From contig NC_064622.1 in NCBI RefSeq assembly GCF_023898315.1, forward strand, positions 171,326,178 through 171,390,177: a stretch of 64,000 nt of DNA. The letters run 5' to 3'. The position numbers and the translations under genes are program-made. Within the stretch, counting starts at the first letter, position 1. Each line of letters begins with the position of its first letter. Shown here piece by piece: positions 1 through 11,539 of this stretch. This DNA comes from Schistocerca nitens. Lineage: Eukaryota; Arthropoda; Insecta; Orthoptera; Acrididae. The notes beneath the pieces were generated by a model that did no database searches, had not been told where the DNA came from, and saw nothing but the letters and a program-made list of their open reading frames with translations.

Positions 1-5
1 GTACC

Positions 6-292
6 ATTTTTTTTTCTCATCTTGAGCCCACAGACGTCACCGGATGCGGATATGGAGAGCCATGTGCTCAGCACACCGTTTTCCGGTCGTTTCGTCAGTT
101 TAGAAGACCGGAGCCGCTGCTTCTCAGTCAAGTAGCTCCTCAGTTGTCCTCACAAGTGCCGAGTACAGCCAACTTGCCAACAGCGCTCGGCAGGCCGGAT
201 GGTCACCCATCCAAGTGCTAGCCCAGCCCGAGAGCGCTTGACTTTGCTGATCTCACGGGATCCGTTGTTACCTCTGAAGCAAGAGCGTTGGC
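6..292 (-). repeat. 5S rRNA-derived SINE
   Basis: Read on the minus strand, positions 292 to 176 form a 117-nt 5S rRNA-like head. It starts GCCAACGC, contains CACTTGGATGGGTGACC (the 5S box C region) and ends GCGCTGTTGGC. A non-5S body of about 160 nt follows and ends in a run of nine A (plus-strand T run at 7-15). A 5S head, unrelated body and A tail is the structure of SINE3-class retroposons, which use the internal 5S promoter for Pol III. The 5' part has drifted from true 5S rRNA, so it is unlikely to encode ribosomal 5S. The left target duplication would lie at or beyond the window edge. Confidence 0.85.
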
Positions 293-370
293 ATTAAATC
301 TTAACTACTAACACAGAATTCATAACAAAGATTTACGAAAATAAGCAAAATGTCGAAAGCAAGGCGATGT

Positions 371-1775
371 TACACAACTGGCCATTATAATTGCTACACC
401 AAGAAGAAATGCAGATGGTAAACGGGTATTCATTGGACAAATATATTATACTAGAACTGACATGTGATTACATTTTCACGCAATTTGGGTGCATAGATCC
501 TGAGAAACCAGTACCCAGAGCAACCACCTCTGGCCGTAATAACGGCCTTGGTACGCCTGGGCATTGAGTCAAACAGAGCTTGGATGGCGTGTACAGGTAC
601 AGCTGCCCATGCAGGTACAGCTGCCCAGTTCATCAAGAGTAGTGACTGGCGTATTGTGACGAGCCAGTTGCTCTGCCACCATTGACCAGACGTTTTCAAT
701 TGGTGAGAGATCTGGAGAATGTGCTGGCCAGGGCAGCAGTCGAACATTTTCTGTATCCAGAAAGGCCCGTACAGGACCTGCAACATGCGGTCGTGCATTA
801 TCCTGCTGAAATGTAGGGTTCCGCAGGGATCGAATGAAGGGTAGAGCCACGGGTCGTAACACATCTGAAATGTAACGTCCACTGTTCAAAGTGCCGTCAA
901 TGCGAACAAGAGGTGACCGAGACGTGTAAACAATGGCACCCCGTACCATCACGCCGGGTGATACGCCAGTACGGCGATGACGAATAGACGCTTCCAATGT
1001 GCGTTCACCACGATGTCGCCAAACACGTATGCGACCATCATGATGCTGTAAACAGAACGTGGATTCATTCGAAAAGAGGACGTTTTGCCATCCGTGCACC
1101 CAGGTTCGTCATTGAGTACACCACTGCAGGCGCTCCTGTCTGTGATGCAGCGTCAAGGGTAACTGCAGCCATTGACTCCGAGCTGATAGTCCATGCTGCT
1201 GCAAACGTCATCGAACAGTTCTTGCAGATGGTTGTTGTCTTGCAAACGTCCCCATCTGTTGACTCAGGGGTCGAGACGTGGCTGCACGATCCGTTAGAGC
1301 CATGTGGATAAGATGTCTGTCATCTCGACTGCTACTGATACGAGGCCGTTGGGATCGAGCACAACGTTCCGTATTACCCTCCTGAACCCACGGATTCCAT
1401 ATTCTGCAAACAGTCATTGGATCACGACCAACGCGAGCAGCAATGTCGCGATTCGATAAACGGGAATCGCGATAGCCTACAAACCGACCTTTATCAAATT
1501 CGGAAACGTGATGATACGCATTTCTCCTCCTTACGCGGGGCATCACAACAACGATTCACCAGGCAACGCCGGTCAACGGCTGTTTGTGTATGAGAAATGG
1601 GTTGGAAACTTTTCTCATGTCAGCACGTTGTAGGTGTTGCCACCGGCGCCAACCTTGTGTGAATGCTCTGAAAAGTTAATCATTTTTATATCACAGCATC
1701 TTTTACTGTCGGTTAAATTTCACGTGTGTAGCACGTCTTCTTCGTGGTGTAGCAATTTTAATGGCCAGTAGTGTA
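371..1775 (-). mobile_element. Tc1-like DNA transposon, decayed
   Basis: The ends are inverted repeats: ACTGGCCATTATAATTGCTA after TA at 371, and the complement of ACTGGCCATTAAAATTGCTA before TA at 1774-1775. About 1.4 kb is the usual size for a Tc1 element. The interior encodes a broken transposase on the minus strand. The TIR identity, TA flanks and coding content agree. Confidence 0.88.
451..1546 (-). pseudogene. Tc1-like transposase, frameshifted
   Basis: An N-terminal block at 1546-1208 has a paired helix-turn-helix look (EFDKGRFVGYRDSRLSNRDI). A second block in another frame (1099-569) carries FSNES, QQDNARPH and SPDLSPIENVW, the three catalytic regions of a DD34E transposase with 34 residues between the last D and E. 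The first acidic residue is altered: SNES instead of SDES. The C-terminal motif SMPRRTKAVITARGG resumes in a third frame at 600-500. A near-perfect 17-bp tandem duplication around 592-626 (AGGTACAGCTGCCCA) accounts for one frameshift. The gene is dead. Confidence 0.88.
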
Positions 1776-3135
1776 TTAGAAGTTCGTTGTGGGAATACTT
1801 CCTCACTTCCTGCGGAACACCAGTGTTTCCCGGAATATAGTTTGGGGACCACTGGTCCCGATGGATAAATATTCTTTTCGATTACTATCGTAACCCACTA
1901 AACTTTGACAGAGTGTTGCATGTAATTTTGGGAAAAACGAGAAAAGTGAAACGAAATTCTATCTTGCAGTAGCGTACTTAACTCACCAGTGTACATTTAG
2001 AAGCATAGTTCATCATCAGGGCTTTGACAAAGTTCGCGAATCTGCGTTTTTGGCGTATTTATGCCATAGTTAAATTCTTTCTTTATCCAACTGAAGCCGT
2101 GGTGATCATGTTGTTTTGTAAATTGACGAATAAAATTTTAAACATTAAATAGGCTATCTAAAAGACAGCAGACAGACATTATTGTCGGCTTTACCATTTA
2201 GACCAAGGAATCCAAGGAATATCGGTTTGCAGATTTTTTTCGTTTGGGACCCACTGCATAATCTCCAATGATATCAGTCACATTGAAGGTGGTGACTGCA
2301 GAGGGTCTACATATTCACCTTACATATATACTCTGCAAGCCATCTTAGGGCTTGTAACCACTATTTCTTCTCTTCCCCGTATCGTTGGCGAAAGACGTGC
2401 TGAGAGCACGACCAGCGGAAAGCTTTGTTCGAGCTCGATTTTCTCTGATATTTTTAGCCTTGGTGATTTGCGAGTTATATTTAGGAGAAACAAATATCTT
2501 GCTTAAATCTTCTTGGAACGCATATCCTCGAAATTTTAAAATTAAACCTCTCCGCGATGCACGAATCCTCTTTCGCGGCTTCTGCAGCTTGAGTTCAGTA
2601 AGTACCTCCGTGACGGTCTCACACTTTCTAAATGAATCGTTTCGGAATGCGTTGCTTTTCTTTGGATTCTCTCCATTAACTCTACCTACTGATGCTCTCA
2701 GACAGGTAAACAATGTTCAGAAATCCATAGATCGAGAATTTCGTAAGCTACCTTATTCGTTAAAGAAATCCATTGCCTTACTGACTTTCAGCTGATTTCT
2801 TCTTTTCGTAAAACTGATTTCATGTTCCTCTCCACCTCAGATTACCTCCAAACAATACTGCTAGATGTTTTTTGACGTTTGTGACTGCTCCTGGCGATAG
2901 ATATCCAATCGTGTGATCAACAGTAATAGGTATTTTTCCATATATTCTTGGTGCGTTACATTTGTTTATGTTACAGGTGAACTTCCATTCCTTGAAGAGG
3001 AATGTCGGTTCTCTACACGTCTGCAAGTAATGCTTTACAGTTTTATAGTTTTGCAACTTCACTATACGCTACACCGCCAGTCACAAAAATCTCTGCGGAG
3101 CTTCTGATATTTCCCACCAAGAAGAGTAGCAGCCC
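1776..3135. other. unassigned intergenic DNA
   Basis: There are two opposing ORFs of 122 and 136 codons over 2345-2795. Neither has a motif I recognise, and each is the antisense of the other. I see no repeat boundary or RNA gene here. Confidence 0.5.
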
Positions 3136-4362
3136 TGTATCATTCCCTTGCGGTACGCCAAAGAAACTAGTATAGGCATGCGTATTCAAATACAGAGAGA
3201 TATGTAAACAAGCAGAAAATGCCACTGTGGCCGTGAACACCTATATAAGACAACAAGTGTCTGGCGTAGTTGTTAGATCGGTTACTGTTGCTTCAATTGG
3301 AGGTATGAAAATCTAAGTAAGTTTCAACGTTGTGGTATAGTCAGCGCACAAGCGATGGGACACAGTATCTCCGAGGTATGTAGAAATAAATTGGGAATTT
3401 TCCCGCACGACCATTTCACGAATGTACCGTGAATATCAGGAATCCGGTAACACGTCAAATCAGCGACATCACTGCCGCTTGGAAAAGATCCTGGAAGAAT
3501 GGTACCAATGACGACTGACGAAAATCGTTCAAGTGACTTAAGTGTAACACTTCCGCAAATTGCTACAGATTTCAATTCTGGGCTATCAACAAGTGTCAGC
3601 GTGCGAACCAATCAACGAAACATCATCGGTATGGGCTTTCGGAGCCGAAGGCCCACTCGTGTACCCTCGATTACCGCACTACATAAAGCATTACGCCTCG
3701 CCTGGGCCCGTCAACACCGACAATGAACTGTTTGATGACTGGATTCATGTTGCCTGGTCGGATGAGTCTCGTATCGAGCAGTTGGACGTGTCGGGTATGG
3801 AGACAACCTCATGAATCCATGGACTCGACATGGCAGCAGAGGATTGTTCAAGCTGGTGGAGGCTATGTAATGGTGTGGGGCGCGGGCAGTTGGAGTGATA
3901 TCGGACATCTGATACGTCTAGATACTATTCTGACAGGTGACACGTACGTAAGCATCCTGTCCGGTTACCTGCATCTATTCAAGTTCATTGTACATTCGTA
4001 CGGACTTGGGCAATTGCAGCATAACAGTGCGACACCCGAAACGTCCAGAATGGCTACAGAGTGGCTCCAGGAACACTCTTCTGAGATTAAACACTTCCAC
4101 TGGCCACCAAACATCCCTGACATTAACATTACTGAGCGTATCTGGGATGCCCTGCAACGTGCTGTTCAGAAGAGTACTCCACCCTCTATTGCTTTTACGG
4201 ATTTATGGACAGCCCTGCACGATTCATGGTGTCAGTTCTGTCCAGCACTACTTTAGACATTGGTCGAACACTTGCCACGTCGTGTTGCGGCACTTCTGCG
4301 TGCTCGTTGAGGCCCTACATGATGTCAGGTAGGTGTACCAGTTTCTATGGCTATTCATTGTA
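3136..4362 (+). mobile_element. Tc1-like element, family shared with 7222-8396
   Basis: Near the left edge GCCAAAGAAACTAGTATAGG matches, in reverse complement, ACCAGTTTCTATGGC near 4340, giving diverged TIRs. The 5' leader (GCATGCGTATTCAAATACAG near 3177) reappears inverted at about 8350, so this is the same family as the copy at 7222-8396 in opposite orientation. The ends are approximate because both TIRs have drifted. Confidence 0.7.
3330..4256 (+). pseudogene. Tc1-like transposase remnant
   Basis: Fragments in several frames recover transposase features. FGAEGPLVYPRLPHYIKH and PGPVNTDNELFDDWIHVAWSDES lead to the first catalytic region (WSDES near 3765). Then come YVMVWGAGSWSDIGHLIRLD, LQHNSATPETSRMATEWL (second D region, where QDN has become QHN) and WPPNIPDINITERIWDAL (E region). 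The frame shifts near 3725 and 3800 and the lost second Asp make it non-functional. Confidence 0.8.
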
Positions 4363-6314
4363 GTATCTGACGATTTAACGCAGTCATCAGGATTGTGTTC
4401 AGTCCTGTCTACTAGGAAGTGTTCAGTCCAATCAAAAAACTGTTTCGATATCATATTTTTTCCCATTTTGTTGTCTACAGGACTTTGTGTAACCGTATCC
4501 TAAAGCCTTTTGGGAACCAAACAACACGTCGTTGGTCTGGTGGTCACTATATACCGCCTTCTTGACCACGACCGTGAACAACGCGAGTTCAGTTTCATAA
4601 AATCTCAGTATACACAGCTGAAGTGGTGTCCTTCACAAGAAAGTTTCCTTCTCGGAAAAGGTCATAATCTGCAAACATAAAACGTTTTCAGTGATTCTCT
4701 AACTGATGTGGCATCACTGTTCTGGACCTAAACACATGGAACGCTTCGTTGCTGCAGCAGCCTGCCTTAACTTGCAGCTATGGTGTTGTGCATGTAGAAA
4801 ATCGAGTGGTGGACCACACACAACACGTTGATAACAGAGCACATGCGAGGCTCAGACAACTCTGTCAAATGCTTAACAAGCAAAGGGAAGTGATGAGGGC
4901 CACATTAACATTTATATTCTTTTGCTTGCCTCTGTTTATATAATTATTTACACAACTCTGACTACTTGTTATTTAAGCAATCTGGCTATTGAATTTCCGC
5001 ACATCTTATTATCTGTTCCAACTGTACTGGATTATTCACGCAATCTGTCCGTAGATAATCTAACTACTCTACACCACCCGATAAAGCTTTACGGATTTAA
5101 TGAACTGTCGTTGTGCCGTTTTAACTGTTATATTGTCATGAAGCTAGTTGTATCATCATTTCAATAGATTTAATCAGGCCCTAGCATCGTAGAACTGAGC
5201 GCAACTTCCTTCCTAAATAGGCACTAATGGATTCTTATGTTCACAGGAAACAGAATATTAATCAAGGGTTAAGCAGAAGTTCCAAAAACTGATTTAAACT
5301 GGAACATTTATTCTCTTCAAAAATGTTATGAACATATTTATTGTTCTATTTCGTTAAAAATACTCTCGCTCGTTTCAGAGTTCTGTCTAGAATCACATGT
5401 AATCTCTACCAAGTTACTACATAAGGCAGTTAGTTATTGCCTACTCGAAGAAACCTAACGAATTCGTAAACACGAGGGATCTCAAATAACATATTCCTAA
5501 TGCCACAAAGTTAATTAATTTGGAAAACAGTTCATAGAAACGAAAACGTTGACGTACAGTAAAATGAGTGGTGCACGTCTATCAAAGACTTGGCTCACTA
5601 CAAGGCGAGAATTGGTACCCTTTGTCAACGGGACATGTAGTATCTCAAAGCAATTCATTATATCACCTCTTTAATCCGTGACATACTACAGCAATCAGAA
5701 TGTGGAGCCTCTGCAAGCGAAACAAACAGTTTGCCAGGCAATGCAGCATTGTTACCTCCTTGAGGAACGATTTCAGTTGATCACGTGTGGTCGTCTCGAA
5801 GGTGGCAGGAAGATTGTCAGATTTTGACGCTATCGTTCGAAAAGTGAACCGTTTTCCTCCTCTATTTCTCACACTGCACAATATACACAATACCATTCTA
5901 AAAAACAACTGTACCCCCCCCCCCACTCTCTTTCTGATGGAAGAGCGAAAAGCAAACCGTTTCTCCCTGCCCATACCTCCAACTCCTACGGGATGTTTTC
6001 CTGGGTTCTGAGACTTGTGTGTTGGTGCTCACTGTCATGTTGGAGCGACATTTCTTTTCGATTCTTGTCAAACCGAAGACGTCAGAATCGGTTGCTGAGT
6101 TTGTTCAGACTGTACATATGCCCCTGACTTAATGGTTGACCCTTCCGGCAACAGATCCACATGAGGTACTGGTGACTCCATTATGGTTTCTAGGTCAACC
6201 TGATGAATCCAGGTTTGGTCACCTGTTGTGTTTCGTGAGAGGAGGGGCTTGCAATCAGCTTTAGACTGTTCCAACACTTCAGATGAAATGCCTTTCTTTG
6301 ATCCTATGGTCTGT
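4363..6314. other. unassigned intergenic DNA
   Basis: AT-rich sequence with a C run near 5914-5924. The ORFs here are 64 to 103 codons without recognisable motifs. I see no transposon ends or RNA genes. Confidence 0.5.
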
Positions 6315-6326
6315 TATGAGCATTCG

Positions 6327-6738
6327 CCGCGCGGGATTAGCCGAGGGGTCTAAAGCGCTGCAGTCATGGACTGTGCGGCTGGTCCCGGCGGGGGTTCCAG
6401 TCCTCCCTCGGGCATGGGTGTGTGTGTTTGTCCTTAGGATAATTTAGGTTAATTAGTGTGTAAACTTAGGGACTGATGACCTTAGCAGTTAAGTCCCATA
6501 AGATTTCACTCACATTTTTGAAAAAAAATGGTTCAAATGGCTCTGAGCACTATGGGACTCAACTTCTGTGGTCATAAGTCCCCTAGAACTTAGAACTACT
6601 TAAACCTAACTAACCTAAGGACATCACACACATCCATGCCCGAGGCAGGATTCGAACCTGCGACCGTAGCAGTCGCACGGTTCCGGACTGCGCGCCTAGA
6701 ACCGCGAGACCACCGCGGCCGGCTCACATTTTTGAACA
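6327..6738 (+). repeat. tRNA-Leu-like SINE (subfamily A), split by another SINE
   Basis: The head carries a box A-like TTAGCCGAGGGGTCTAAAGC, a long variable arm and a box B region with one change (GGTTCCAGTCC), as in class II (Leu/Ser) tRNAs. The body contains TGTCCTTAGGATAATTTAGG and GACTGATGACCTTAGCAG. The whole unit is flanked by a perfect 12-bp target duplication, TATGAGCATTCG, at 6315-6326 and 6739-6750. The 3' end is interrupted by the minus-strand SINE at 6523-6722. Confidence 0.92.
6523..6722 (-). repeat. tRNA-Leu-like SINE (subfamily B), nested
   Basis: Minus-strand copy of the commonest SINE in the window: GCCGGCCGCGG start, box B GGTTCGAATCC, body GGACTGATGACC-like block (diverged here), 3' end AGAGCCATTTGAACCATTTT. 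It is bounded by the duplicated target CTCACATTTTTGAA at 6509-6522 and 6723-6736, which lies inside the tail of the SINE at 6327. It is therefore the younger of the two. Confidence 0.92.
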
Positions 6739-6750
6739 TATGAGCATTCG

Positions 6751-7221
6751 TTACACCCATCTTGAGCACCCATTGGAAAATCCAAGAGTTTCAGTCATTT
6801 AAAACGCACCTGAAATGCTCACCGATAGTTCTAGAACAGTTGTCGAGTTACGACTAGGTGATCTGCTTCCAATAACGGCACCCACGTTACTCACCATGTC
6901 GGGAGCAGTGGCTGTGGATGGACGCCCCAGACGTAACTCTGTGTAACTATCGCCCAACTGTACCCCTGTGAGCTGTATCATTAATCTACATTGCGCACAA
7001 ACGTATCAGTATCATGCACTGCACACAATTGTTGATGGGTGCTCTCCGCGTATTCTTTTTCCGCAACCAAGTAATCAGTTACAGCACGTTTCTTGTAACG
7101 AGTGTCTTGTGTATAAGATATTTCAATGCCTTACTACACCTCCGATACCTATCGGAATTGTTCAGAACATCGCACACATGCAGAAGAAACATTACATTTG
7201 AAGCATCTAAGTTTCCCTATG
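6751..7221. other. unassigned spacer
   Basis: No repeat or coding signal recognised between the SINE nest and the following Tc1 element. The ORFs are short and featureless. Confidence 0.5.
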
Positions 7222-8396
7222 TACACTGAAGGACCGCAAAAACAAGTGCACCTGCATAATATCGTGTAGGGCCCCTGTGAGCACGCAGAATTTCCGCAGC
7301 ACGATGTGGCATTGACTCGACTAATGTCTGAAGCAATGCTCTAGGGAACTGGAACTATGAACACTGCAGGACTGTTCGTAAGTCCATAACAATACGATAG
7401 GGTGGAGATCTCTTCTGAACAACACGTTGCAAGGCATGACAGATATGCTCAATAATGTATATGTCTGGGGAATTTGGTGGCCAGCAGAAATGTTTAAACT
7501 CAGAATAGTGTACCTGGAGCCATACTGTAGCAATTTTGGACAATTGGGGTGTCGTATTGTGCTGCTGGAATTGCTCAAATCCGTCGGAATGCACAGTGGA
7601 CATGAATGGATGCAGGAGATCAGACACAATTCTTACATACGTGTCACTTCTCAGAGTCGTACCTAGACATATCAGAGATCCCATATGACATCAACTGCAC
7701 ACGCCCCACACCATTACAGAGCCTCCGCACAGCTTGAACAATCCCGTACAGACATGCAGGGTCCATGGATTCATGAGATTGTCTCCATACCCGTACACGA
7801 CCATCCGCCCGACACAATTTGAAACGAGACACGTCTGGTGGTAACGGCCCGGGTGAGTTGCAAGCTCTGTGTCGTGCAGTCATCAAGGGTGCACGAGAGG
7901 GCCTTCGGCTCTGAAAGCCCATGTGGATGGTGTTTTGTTGAATGGTTCGCATGTTGACGCTTGTTGATATCCCAGCATTGGAATCTGCAGCAATTTGCGG
8001 AGGCTGCACTTCTGTCACGTTGATCGATTCTTTCTAGTCGTCGTTGGCCCCGTTCTTGCAGGATCTTTTTCCGGTCGCAGCTATGTCGGAGAGCTGATGT
8101 TTTACCGGATTCCTAATATTCACGATAGACTCGTGAAATGGTCGTACGGTAAACTCCCCACTTCATCGCTACCTGGGAGATGCTGTGTCCCACCGTTCGT
8201 GCGCCGTCTATAACACCACGTTCAACTCACTTAGATCTTGATAACCTACGATTGTAGCAGCAGTAACAGATGTAACAACTGCGCCAGACACTTGTCTTAT
8301 ATAGGAGTTGCCGACCGCATCGCCGTATTCTGTGTGTTTACATATCTCTGTATTTGAATACGCATGCCTGTACCACTTTCTTTGGGGCTTCAGTGT
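7222..8396 (-). mobile_element. Tc1-like element, decayed
   Basis: The left end TACACTGAAGGACCGCAAAA and the complement of the right end TTTCTTTGGGGCTTCAGTG are imperfect TIRs. The last TA at the right end is degraded. Leader sequence near 8350 matches the inverted leader of the element at 3136-4362. The transposase reads on the minus strand. Confidence 0.78.
7330..8018 (-). pseudogene. Tc1-like transposase remnant
   Basis: N-terminal part at 8018-7700 includes QIAADSNAGISTSVNMRT (second helix-turn-helix region), GRVRVWRQSHESMDP and a diverged VGRVQLMSYGI block. The C-terminal part in another frame (7684-7355) carries FQQHNTTPQLSKIATVWL (second D region, D to H) and WPPNSPDIYIIEHICHAL (E region). 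The catalytic Asp is lost and the frame is broken. It parallels the remnant at 3330-4256. Confidence 0.82.
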
Positions 8397-8506
8397 TTAA
8401 TGCCATACAGAAGAGGTGAAGAATCCAGAAAAGGATGAGCAAACGAAATAAAACTTCACGGGCTGAGAGGATATGAGATGATATTGCAGTGGTTACAAAA
8501 TAGAGT

Positions 8507-8675
8507 CAGCCGGTTTCTGTGGCCGAGCGGTTCTAGGCGCTGCTGCTACGGTCGCAGGTTTGAATCCTGCCTCGGCATGGATGTGTGTGATGTCCTTAGG
8601 TTAGTTATGTTTAAGTAGTTCTAAGTCTATCACACTGATGACCTCAGATGTTAAGTCCCATAGTGCTTAGAGCTA
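8507..8675 (+). repeat. SINE subfamily B, split by a Tc1-like insertion
   Basis: GGCCGAGCGGTTCTAGGCGC (box A region), GGTTTGAATCC (box B) and the usual body run up to GTGCTTAGAGCTA. The missing 3' end ATTTGAACCATTT reappears at 10099-10112, directly after the Tc1-like element. The two parts join into a normal SINE tail around one TA dinucleotide. There is an internal deletion between box A and box B. I could not see a target duplication. Confidence 0.9.
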
Positions 8676-10099
8676 CACTCCTGGAAATTGAAATAAGAAC
8701 ACCGTGAATTCATTGTCCCAGGAAGGGGAAACTTTATTGACACATTCCTGGGGTCAGATACATCACATGATCACACTGACACAACCACAGGCACATAGAC
8801 ACAGGCAACAGAGCATGCACAATGTCGGCACTAGTACAGTGTATATCCACCTTTCGCAGCTATGCAGGCTGCTATTCTCCCATGGAGACGATCGTAGAGA
8901 TGCTGGATGTAGTCCTGTGGAACGGCTTGCCATGCCATTTCCACCTGGCGCCTCAGTTGGACCAGCGTTCGTGCTGGACGTGCAGACCGCGTGAGACGAC
9001 GCTTCATCCAGTCCCAAACATGCTCAATGGGGGACAGATCCGGAGATCTCGCTGGCCAGGGTAGTTGACTTACACATTCTAGAGCACGTTGGGTGGCACG
9101 GGATACAAGCGGACGTGCATTGTCCTGTTGGAACAGCAAGTTCCCTTGCCTGTCTAGGAATGGTAGAACGATGGGTTCGATGACGGTTTGGATGTACCGT
9201 GCACTATTCAGTGTCCCCTCGACGATCACCAGTGGTGTACGGCCAGTGTAGGAGATCGCTCCCCACACCATGATGCCGGGTGTTGGCCCTGTGTGCCTCG
9301 GTCGTATGCAGTCCTGATTGTGGCGCTCACCTGCACGGCACCAAACACTCATACGACCATCATTGGCACCAAGGCAGAAGCGACTCTCATCGCTGAAGAC
9401 GACACGTCTCCATTCGTCCCTCCATTCACGCCTGTCGCGACACCACTGGAGGCGGGCTGCACGATGTTGGGGCGTGAGCGGAAGACGGCCTAACGGTGTG
9501 CGGGACCGTAGCCCAGCTTCATGGAGACGGTTGCGAATGGTCCTCGCCGATACCCCAGGAGCAACAGTGTCCCTAATTTGCTGGGAAGTGGCGGTGCCGT
9601 CCCCTACGGCACTGCGTAGGATCCTACGGTCTTGGCGTGCATCCGTGCGTCGCTGCGGTCCGGTCCCAGGTCGACGGGCACGTGCACCTTCCGCCGACCA
9701 CTGGCGATAACATCGATGTACTGTGGAGACCTCACGCCCCACGTGTTGAGCAATTCGGCGGTACGTCCACCCGGCCTCCCGCATGCCCACTATACGCCCT
9801 CGCTCAAAGTCCGTCAACTGCACATACGGTTCACGTCCACGCTGTCGCGGCATGCTACCAGTGTTAAAGACTGCGATGGAGCTCCGTATGCCACGGCAAA
9901 CTGGCTGACACTGACGGCGGCGGTGCACAAATGCTGCGCAGCTAGCGCCTTTCGACGGCCAACACCGCGGTTCCTGGTGTGTCCGCTGTGCCGTGCGTGT
10001 GATCATTGCTTGTACAGCCCTCTCGCAGTGTCCGGAGCAAGTATGGTGGGTCTGACACACCGGTGTCAATGTGTTCTTTTTTCCATTTCCAGGAGTGTA
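8674..10099 (-). mobile_element. Tc1-like element, intact copy 1 of 3
   Basis: 1426 bp including the flanking TA duplication. The TIRs start TACACTCCTGGAAAT. Length and sequence are nearly identical to copies at 17690-19115 and 48186-49611. It is inserted at a TA within the tail of the SINE at 8507. Confidence 0.95.
8831..9853 (-). CDS. Tc1-like transposase, full length (copy 1)
   Basis: A 340-residue protein that would bind the element's own TIRs in the nucleus and catalyse cut-and-paste transposition at TA sites. The start chosen is the ATG giving MPRQRGREPYV, conserved in all three copies and giving the normal Tc1 length. The same frame is open upstream through the TIR into flanking DNA (to 10336), but that extension looks like leader. 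Two helix-turn-helix regions lie at about residues 12-50 and 75-105. The catalytic triad is D155 (FSDESRF), D244 (QQDNARP) and E277 (SPIEHVW). D244 and E277 are separated by 32 residues rather than the 34 of classic Tc1. Differences from the other copies include VWCRAGE and ARPLVS. There is no stop or frameshift, so it is potentially active. Confidence 0.93.
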   Translation of the reverse strand: MPRQRGREPYVQLTDFERGRIVGMREAGWTYRRIAQHVGREVSTVHRCYRQWSAEGARARRPGTGPQRRTDARQDRRILRSAVGDGTATSQQIRDTVAPGVSARTIRNRLHEAGLRSRTPLGRLPLTPQHRAARLQWCRDRREWRDEWRRVVFSDESRFCLGANDGRMSVWCRAGERHNQDCIRPRHTGPTPGIMVWGAISYTGRTPLVIVEGTLNSARYIQTVIEPIVLPFLDRQGNLLFQQDNARPLVSRATQRALECVSQLPWPARSPDLSPIEHVWDWMKRRLTRSARPARTLVQLRRQVEMAWQAVPQDYIQHLYDRLHGRIAACIAAKGGYTLY

Positions 10100-11450
10100 T
10101 TTGAACCATTTAGAAAATCGATTCACATTTAGTAACACTTGGCAGTACGAGCCAGATTCACAGTATGTCGTTGCATCCCATTGGGCCTGGCTACATGGAC
10201 ATATTTCGCAGGGAAGGGTGTCGCAAGAGCGTTGTATCTTCCCCTGAGGCAAGGTGGCCAACAACCGCTGAAACTGGTCCTTGATATCGTGGATACTGAC
10301 TCTGGGACAGAATTGACGTGGGAGCTGGTCCCACACAACTCCTATCGGGGACAGACCTGGGGATGGTGCTGGTCACGGGAACAGCTCAGCATCACGCAGA
10401 CAGTTCATAGACAGAAGTGTCATTTCTGGGCGGCGACATTATCCTATTGAAAATTGGCACCAAGATACTGTCGCATGATCCGTATCAGGTAGGATTGATA
10501 GAGGAAATTGAGAATGTCCAGTGAAGAGCAGCATGTTTCTTTACAGGTTCATTGAGTAGAGGTGAAAGTTTGACAGAGATGCTCAGCCAACTCCACCAGC
10601 AGACCCTTCAAGACAAGCGTTCCGTAACATGATGTGGTTTACTGTTAAAGTTTCGGGAGCGTACCTGACTAGAAGAGTCAACCAATATATTGCTATGTAT
10701 ATCTTGCGAAAAGACCATGACGATAGAGTTATACAGTTCGATATCGTTGTGCCGTCAGAGTACCCTCAGTAAGTATCATCTATGACCTGAAGTCATACCC
10801 AGTGACTCCACACACCATGATGCCAGGAGCAACACCACTGTGTCTCTCCAAAACATTCGAAGAACGATACGTCTCCCTAGGTCGCCACCATTTTGACCGA
10901 TGATGGTCATTCGATACAGCTGCCGATTGGCGAGTCACTGCTGAACACGATGTGACGCCATGCGTCAGCAGTCCATAGTTGCTGGTAGTGGCACGACTCC
11001 AGAAGCAGCCGTGTGTGATGTGGCGTTAACGGCAGCCTACGCAGGGGGCGGTACTTACCTAGTCCAGCTGCTGCTAGTCTCCGACCAATTGCCCGGGACG
11101 GCTCACGATGGTGCAGGGTGTCCGTTACTTGTTCTCGGATGGCTGGCGCAGATGTGGGTGGGGTTACGCTGTGGTTGGTGCACAAAACGGCGATCCTCCT
11201 TTGTGATAGCCAGTCGTGGTCGGCCGGTGCCTTGACGTCGAGTACGCCTGATCTCACATTTTGATGCAGTCCGGCATCAGGTGCTGTCACATCTGGATGC
11301 CCTCAAAAACTGGATATTGCATGATCCGAACAGCCAGCCTAATGGACGCCAACAATGATGATCCTTTCAACCTCTGTCAGCTTCTGATAAATCTGTTTCA
11401 CACATGTTGTAGACATCTTCGTGTCGTTCACAGTGACCATTGAAATCTGA
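10100..11450 (-). pseudogene. degenerate Tc1-like transposase
   Basis: The block at 11290-10907 reads AIREQVTDTLHHREPSRAI, then RPLRRLPLTPHHTRLL and DAWRHIVFSSDSP, which is the second helix-turn-helix, linker and first catalytic D region (SDES changed to SDSP). A C-terminal block near 10336-10150 (VWDQLPRQFCP, RLLATLPQGKIQ) follows the usual E-region downstream pattern. Stops and frameshifts separate the parts. TIRs were not identified. The first part (10100-10112) is the tail of the SINE from 8507. Confidence 0.7.
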
Positions 11451-11539
11451 CGCTGTTCACGCTTCTTTCCATTGTGACTGATAATTCCAAAGTTTCAAAT
11501 ACTTTAAACAATCACTTTTTAAATTTCATCACCGTCATC

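Noticed and set aside
2345-2795. Overlapping ORFs of 122 and 136 codons on opposite strands
   Set aside because: No recognised motif; each can be the shadow of the other and neither is next to any supporting feature.
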